A stretch of DNA of 36,006 nt, from NCBI GenBank assembly GCA_042408955.1, contig JBHOQQ010000193.1, forward strand, positions 1 through 36,006, read 5' to 3'. The stretch is from CALGSZ01 sp042408955. Lineage in GTDB: Bacteria; Chloroflexota; Chloroflexia; Thermomicrobiales; UBA6265. Below are positions 32,287-36,006 of the stretch, piece by piece. A program made the translations under genes and the position numbers. Below the pieces are notes generated by a model that made no database searches, was not told where the DNA came from, and was given only the letters and a program-made list of their open reading frames with translations. Each line of letters starts with the position of its first letter. The stretch's first letter is position 1.

Positions 32287-32898
32287 CTATCGAAGAACGC
32301 GGTAGTCAGCCAAAAACGCGAGGATCTGCTCGCGGGCGTGGCTCTCCCAAGCGCTTTCAAGCAGCGGCGTACCGGGAGGCACAGCCCCGAAGCTGCTGAG
32401 CACGGTCCAGCCGGTCGAATGGCGATACAGAGCTTGTGCCGCGGCGCGCTCCTCCTCTCCCGCGCCAGCAAGGATCAGGCAGGGGACAGCAAGCGCGTCG
32501 CGGAGCGCGGCTGGCACGGTTACCAGGCGGGGGGAGAGCGCAACTCGGGCACGGAACCCGGTCACGGTCGTGGTAGCGGCAATGCCGGCAGCAATGAGAA
32601 AGACGGCTCGGGCGCCGCTCGCCGTCGCAGCTTGGTAGGCGGCTGCAACCGCGAGATCCAAGAATTCCGGGCGCCAAACGCCATCGGAGAGCCCGTGGCC
32701 GGGAAGGTCGATCGCGAGCACGGCATACCCGTCACGAGCCAGATCGTCCGGGACCGTGCTCCAGCGATCCACGTCCGCGCCTGGCTCGTGCACGAGCACG
32801 ATGGCATGGTCACCGCCGGGCCAGTGCAGCCCGCGCAGGACGAGGCGCTCACCTGGCATCTCGATTTCAACCGGTTCTGGGCGTGGAACGCGGGGCAT
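32287..32898 (-). CDS. Alpha/beta-hydrolase-like protein lacking the nucleophile elbow
   Basis: A 203-residue protein with the alpha/beta-hydrolase pattern: strand-turn IVLVHEPGAD where the oxyanion loop normally lies, GYAVLAIDLPGHGLSDG (a very typical family stretch, about 58-73), and a C-terminal part. Where the catalytic G-x-S-x-G elbow is expected, residues 101-108 read LIAAGIAA, with no serine, cysteine or aspartate. It is therefore likely non-catalytic, or it uses another residue. The start at 32898 is supported by GGAGG seven nt upstream; the frame also opens at a TTG 33 nt earlier. It lies in the same direction as the sugar importer and may be co-transcribed. Its function is unknown. 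Confidence 0.7.
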   Translation of the reverse strand: MPRVPRPEPVEIEMPGERLVLRGLHWPGGDHAIVLVHEPGADVDRWSTVPDDLARDGYAVLAIDLPGHGLSDGVWRPEFLDLAVAAAYQAATASGARAVFLIAAGIAATTTVTGFRARVALSPRLVTVPAALRDALAVPCLILAGAGEEERAAAQALYRHSTGWTVLSSFGAVPPGTPLLESAWESHAREQILAFLADYRVLR

Positions 32899-32968
32899 GC
32901 GTGCGCCTCCAGCCTGTTTCATCGCCGGCAAAGTGTACCGGAATGGAAAGCCGGGCCGGGGTCAGAAA

Positions 32969-33196
32969 TCACGACGACGAAACCGGCGTGGCCTCGATGG
33001 GCAAGGTAGGCACCGCCGAATCCGCCGGCTGGTCGCTGCTGACGCGCACCTCTGCCCCGGAGAGCCAGCCCACGCTGGCCAGTGCCAGCCCAAGGAGCAC
33101 GACAACGATCCCTCCCACGACGATACGGCGCCAGAGCATCAGGAACACGCCGCCCGCGATTACGACAACGCCAGCGATGAGCAGCAGCAGACTCAT
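32969..33196 (-). CDS. Small membrane protein with two transmembrane helices
   Basis: A 75-residue protein that starts with a hydrophobic helix (about residues 3-21), a short Arg-Arg turn, and a second Val/Leu-rich helix (about 26-46), followed by a polar tail. The ATG at 33196 has AAGGAG ten nt upstream. It begins 24 nt after the end of the Tyr/Trp-rich frame and ends 70 nt before the hydrolase-like gene, so the three may be one transcript. I do not recognise a family, and the function is unknown. Confidence 0.6.
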   Translation of the reverse strand: MSLLLLIAGVVVIAGGVFLMLWRRIVVGGIVVVLLGLALASVGWLSGAEVRVSSDQPADSAVPTLPIEATPVSSS

Positions 33197-33219
33197 GACA
33201 TGAATTCTCCTTCGAACCG

Positions 33220-33561
33220 CTAAGCGCCAGTCCAATAGAAATACGCGGGGCGATAGTCGTGTTGCTGGGATATCCAGGGATGCCAGCTGCGGATACAGTA
33301 GCCAATTGATCCGCAAAACGTTCCTTGAGAGAAATATTTGATAGTATTATACCCAATGCCACCATATGTCACATTGCAGTAGGCACTATAACCTCTCCAT
33401 TCGATCAAATAATCAGTTCTCCCCACCCAAAAGTTGCACCATGCGCTACTCACTCTGTTCGCCGAGTCGTAGCAGACATAGATTTGCTGGAAAAGCTCCC
33501 AAAGAATCCGGTTGAAATCTAGATTGTAAGCGTAGACGCGAACGGTGTACCATCCATAGCA
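33220..33561 (-). CDS. Tyr/Trp/Cys-rich domain read in frame after a TGA
   Basis: This open frame of 113 codons begins immediately after the TGA that closes the upstream signal-peptide gene and is in the same reading frame. It starts CYGWYTVRVYAYNLDFNRI and is rich in Tyr, Trp, Gly and Cys (five more Cys after the first), with a pattern of short aromatic strands. This resembles small secreted all-beta proteins seen in some Actinobacteria and Chloroflexota. The first in-frame start after the TGA is a GTG at 33453 with no Shine-Dalgarno, which would leave out the first third. So the domain is most easily explained as the second half of the upstream secreted protein. That means nonsense mutation, stop readthrough or a sequencing error. 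It is AT-richer than its neighbours. Confidence 0.5.
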   Translation of the reverse strand, partial: CYGWYTVRVYAYNLDFNRILWELFQQIYVCYDSANRVSSAWCNFWVGRTDYLIEWRGYSAYCNVTYGGIGYNTIKYFSQGTFCGSIGYCIRSWHPWISQQHDYRPAYFYWTGA

Positions 33562-33837
33562 TCAAGAGGCTGCTTGAGGTGCGAAATCACCAACGTCCCC
33601 CTCTTGTGCCTCGGCCTTAATCACGAGTGCATCCAGAGCCATTTTGATAGCTCGTTTCTCAGCGGGCGACATTCGGTTGTAGCGTGCAATTGCCGCATCA
33701 ACCCCCTCGTCGCGAGCAGTGTACGCTAAGCTAAACCACAACTCAGCACCCGATGGTGCTGCTGACAAATCCTGGGTCAATCCGGTCCCAGCTGCTAGTA
33801 CACCGGCGATAAGGAGCGCGAAGAAAATCCTCTTCAT
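33562..33837 (-). CDS. Small secreted protein (N-terminal part of a TGA-interrupted frame)
   Basis: A 91-residue precursor with a clear signal peptide (MKRIFFALLIAGVLAAG, cleavage probably near residues 20-26). A hydrophilic helical region follows (AAIARYNRMSPAEKRAIKMA), then an acidic, Gln/Ala-rich end (EAQEGDVGDFAPQAAS). GGAGG seven nt before the ATG fixes the start. The TGA stop (33564-33562) is followed in the same frame by another 113 codons of protein-like sequence. A good promoter lies at 33919-33946. Its own function is unknown; if the stop is bypassed the product would be a 205-residue secreted protein. Confidence 0.6.
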   Translation of the reverse strand: MKRIFFALLIAGVLAAGTGLTQDLSAAPSGAELWFSLAYTARDEGVDAAIARYNRMSPAEKRAIKMALDALVIKAEAQEGDVGDFAPQAAS

Positions 33838-33918
33838 AGTTCATCCTCCATCGAACCAGATGGATCGAAGACCAGACTGCGCCCTTTCCATGAATAAAGA
33901 ACGCCGATTCCTGTTAGC

Positions 33919-33946
33919 AGTCTACCCCCCTCCGCCTGATTGTCAA
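33919..33946 (-). promoter_or_regulatory. Promoter of the secreted-protein gene
   Basis: On the minus strand a perfect -35 box TTGACA (33946-33941) and a -10 box TAGACT (33924-33919) are 16 nt apart. Transcription would start near 33912, about 75 nt before the ATG at 33837. The strength of the boxes argues that the downstream gene is expressed and not a remnant. Confidence 0.6.
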
Positions 33947-34328
33947 TATTGCTTCACCTATCATTCGAATAGATCTGGCGCTTCAAAGAACCGATGTGTG
34001 CACAAGACCGCACAGCATTTACTCCGCTGGTCGCTGTCGCCCACGCAGAAGAGTGGCGTCGGGAATGTGCTCAGGTAGCTCGGAGGTAAGTCAGGGATAG
34101 GTGGCGAGAATCAGTCGAAGTGCGGATTCAAAAGGAGCCTTCCCTGGGGAAAGATGGGCACGTTCTCCTGACGTAAGGCACAGGCGTTCGCATGAGCGGC
34201 CGCATCAGTGATGACGCGCTCGTTGATCTTCGGGCCTTTGCGCATGAAACACAAGCGATGCGTTTTAAGTGCACGACGCTTGAGCTGCGGGTGCTCGCTC
34301 ATACGAACTACAGCCTGGTCTCAACCAA
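33947..34328. other. Intergenic stretch without a convincing gene
   Basis: About 380 bases between the promoter of the secreted-protein gene and the end of the dppC-like gene. The part near 33900-34020 is visibly AT-richer than the rest of the window. Short open frames exist on both strands (for example 34111-34302, minus, 63 codons), but none has a ribosome-binding site or a recognisable product. No terminator with a clear T-run was found for the permease gene. Confidence 0.5.
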
Positions 34329-35270
34329 CTACGCCTGGCGCAGGCGAGGATCGAGGATATCACGCAGGCCATCGCCAAGGAGATTTAGCGCCATGACGAT
34401 GATCACGATCGTCAAGCCGGGAATCGTCGAGATCCAGTGATCAAGGAGCATGTAGTTCTTGCCCTCGGCGATCATCGCGCCAAGGCTCGGCAAAGGCGGC
34501 TGAGCGCCCATGCCGATAAACGACAGTCCTGCCTCAACGATGATCGCTAGCGCGACATAGTACGACGCCATGACGAGCGCAGGGGCAACGCAATTCGGCA
34601 GAATGTGCCGGACGAGTATGCGGCCATCGCCAACTCCGATCGCGCGGGCCGCCTGCACGTATTCCCGCTCTCGCAGTGTCAACACCTCGCCACGAACGAT
34701 GCGCGCAAACCCCGCCCAGTTGATGAGACCGACCGCGAGCACGACGGCCTTCAGTCCCGGCCCAAGGGCTCCCGTCAAGATCACGGCAATGAGAATGAGC
34801 GGGAAGCCCCAGGTCAGTTCGACGATGCCGCTGATGAGCGTGTCAACCCAGCCGCGGTAATACCCGGCGATCGCCCCGGCCAGCGTACCGATGAGCAAGG
34901 AGATAGCGGTCACGCCAAAGCCGATGCCGAGCGAGACCCGGATGGCGACGAGGAGACGGCTGAGTATGTCCCTGCCATAGTTATCGGTGCCAAGGAGATG
35001 TCCGGGAGCGCCGGGGCGCAGGAACGTCGCCATCAGGTCTTGCCGGGCGTAATCGTGTGGCGCGAGCGCGGGCCCGATGAGCCCGGCCAGAATATATGCG
35101 ACGGCAATGATCGAGCCAGCCAGCGTGATCTTGTTGCGCGACAGCGCCCGCCATGCGCCGGCAAGACGTCCAGGAGTGCGGTGCCGGGGAAGCGTCTCGT
35201 CCCACCGCCCCGGGACCGTTTGCACCGTGGTGAGCAGCCCACCGCTAGCGGGCACATTCTGGTCAGTCAT
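34329..35270 (-). CDS. Peptide/nickel-type ABC transporter permease (DppC-like)
   Basis: Inner-membrane permease of an oligopeptide/dipeptide/nickel (Dpp/Opp) importer, 313 residues. It has an N-terminal segment with a first helix (AGSIIAVAYILAGLIG), the LLGTDNYGRDILSRLL stretch typical of DppC, and the EAA loop (EYVQAARAIGVGDGRILVRHILPN). The ATG at 35270 overlaps the end of the preceding permease gene by eight bases, which is the usual DppB-DppC coupling; the frame opens further upstream at 35378 but inside dppB. The C-terminus ends in DILDPRLRQA, as in the family. The transported substrate is unknown. Confidence 0.9.
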   Translation of the reverse strand: MTDQNVPASGGLLTTVQTVPGRWDETLPRHRTPGRLAGAWRALSRNKITLAGSIIAVAYILAGLIGPALAPHDYARQDLMATFLRPGAPGHLLGTDNYGRDILSRLLVAIRVSLGIGFGVTAISLLIGTLAGAIAGYYRGWVDTLISGIVELTWGFPLILIAVILTGALGPGLKAVVLAVGLINWAGFARIVRGEVLTLREREYVQAARAIGVGDGRILVRHILPNCVAPALVMASYYVALAIIVEAGLSFIGMGAQPPLPSLGAMIAEGKNYMLLDHWISTIPGLTIVIIVMALNLLGDGLRDILDPRLRQA

Positions 35271-36006
35271 AGCGAATCCGCGGATCGGCGATTCCATAGG
35301 CGATGTCGGCCAGGAGATTCGCCACAACGACGACGAACACCAGGAGTAAGGAGAAGAACTGAGCGACTGGGTAATCACGCCGGATCACGGCATCGACGAG
35401 CAGATATCCCACTCCAGGCCACCGGAAGATCGTCTCCACGATCAGGGTGTACCCCACAAGCCAACCGAGCCGCAGACCAGCCAGGGAAATGACCGGGATC
35501 AGCGCGGTCCGCGCAACGCGGTTTCCAATCACGGTCCATTCGGAGAGTCCTTTGGCCCGGTGCGTACGCACGAAATCCTGGCCCGCTTGCTCCAGCATCG
35601 AGGAGCGCATCATCCGCATGGTCACCGCCGTGCCCTCAGCGGCAAGCACGATCGTCGGCATGACCAGGTGCCGTGGCTCGCAGCACCCGGCAGAGGGCAG
35701 CCAGTGGAGCTTTGAGGTAAAGAGGAAAATCAGCAGGAGCGCCAGCCAGAAATTGGGGATGCCCATGCCAAGAATGCTGAGGAGGGTCACGATCTGGTCA
35801 ATCAGCGAATTCCGCTTCGCCGCCGCGATAATGCCCAGAGGAATGCCGATGAGATGCGAGGTGATGATCGCCGCTAGCCCGAGAATAAGGCTGTTTTTCC
35901 CGTGGTCTTTGAAGAGCTCCCAGATCTCCGAGCCATTGACCAGGGAAACGCCGAGCTTGCCCTGGACCAAATTCGAGATGTACACGAAGTACTGCGTGTA
36001 GACCGG
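35263..36006 (-). CDS. Peptide/nickel-type ABC transporter permease (DppB-like), 5' end outside the window
   Basis: First permease of the same importer, running off the right edge; the frame is open to the last base, with residues PVYTQYF before a GTG at 35985 that is only an internal codon. The missing part is roughly 80 to 100 N-terminal residues (first helix and part of the periplasmic loop). Landmarks are NSLILGLAAIITSHLIGIPLG, the EAA-loop DFVRTHRAKGLSEWTVIGNRV and the C-terminal YGIADPRIRYD. Translation is coupled to the following DppC-like gene through an eight-base overlap. The binding protein and ATPases should lie beyond the window. Confidence 0.9.
   Translation of the reverse strand, partial: PVYTQYFVYISNLVQGKLGVSLVNGSEIWELFKDHGKNSLILGLAAIITSHLIGIPLGIIAAAKRNSLIDQIVTLLSILGMGIPNFWLALLLIFLFTSKLHWLPSAGCCEPRHLVMPTIVLAAEGTAVTMRMMRSSMLEQAGQDFVRTHRAKGLSEWTVIGNRVARTALIPVISLAGLRLGWLVGYTLIVETIFRWPGVGYLLVDAVIRRDYPVAQFFSLLLVFVVVVANLLADIAYGIADPRIRYD

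Noticed and set aside
33220..33837. Selenocysteine at the in-frame TGA
   Set aside because: I saw no convincing SECIS-like hairpin right after the TGA and no selenium genes in the window. Readthrough or mutation is simpler, although a genome check for selA/selB would settle it.
34111..34302. 63-codon frame (minus) downstream of the dppC-like gene
   Set aside because: There is no ribosome-binding site and I recognise no similarity; I considered a transposase remnant but saw no motif or inverted repeat.
34192..34440. 82-codon plus-strand frame overlapping the end of the dppC-like gene
   Set aside because: Its second half is antisense to a conserved permease, and it shows no protein-like features.

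Overview
The window looks like a moderately GC-rich bacterial chromosome, most probably a member of the Chloroflexota close to Thermomicrobia/Sphaerobacter. This is inferred from the mix of gene families (HemQ-type protein, two-gene lipoate ligase, RhaS-type sugar transporter, DUF4015 glycosidase-like protein, an actinobacterial-style coiled-coil insert in RpoC); there is no 16S rRNA gene to prove it. No insertion sequence, phage gene or CRISPR array was seen.

Region 1 (1-13.6 kb, minus strand) is the core transcription/translation block, transcribed rpoB-rpoC, then rpsL-rpsG-fusA-tuf. rpoBC has a near-consensus promoter (13551-13579), a leader of about 360 nt and a terminator-like hairpin after rpoC. 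The str operon has its own promoter (4813-4841), with a strong hairpin starting almost at the transcription start, and a structured rpsL-rpsG spacer. rplJ/rplL are not next to rpoB.

Region 2 (13.6-17.8 kb, plus strand) is a tRNA with anticodon CAU followed at once by tilS, hpt and ftsH. It ends in a hairpin shared with a converging tRNA-Ala(CGC).

Region 3 (18-20.8 kb) holds two convergent cell-surface genes: a secreted double-META-domain protein (+) and a membrane-anchored DUF4015 protein with beta-sandwich repeats (-). They share a hairpin that overlaps the stop codon of the latter.

Region 4 (20.9-27 kb, plus strand) is a run of metabolic genes: a mannonate-dehydratase-like enolase superfamily enzyme, a fumarylacetoacetate hydrolase family enzyme, a two-gene lipoate-protein ligase (lplB then lplA), kynureninase, and a HemQ/coproheme decarboxylase-like protein.

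Region 5 (27.2-33.9 kb, minus strand) contains, in transcription order, a small secreted protein whose frame runs through an in-frame TGA into a Tyr/Trp/Cys-rich domain, a two-TM small protein, an alpha/beta-hydrolase-like protein lacking the nucleophile serine, and a rhamnose-type ABC importer (ATPase, two permeases, binding protein). An AT-richer, gene-poor stretch follows (33.9-34.3 kb), and the window ends in two Dpp/Opp-type permease genes, the last cut by the window edge.

The most unusual items are the secreted ORF split by TGA at 33564, the two-gene lipoate ligase in the order B then A, and the pairing of a CAU tRNA with tilS.
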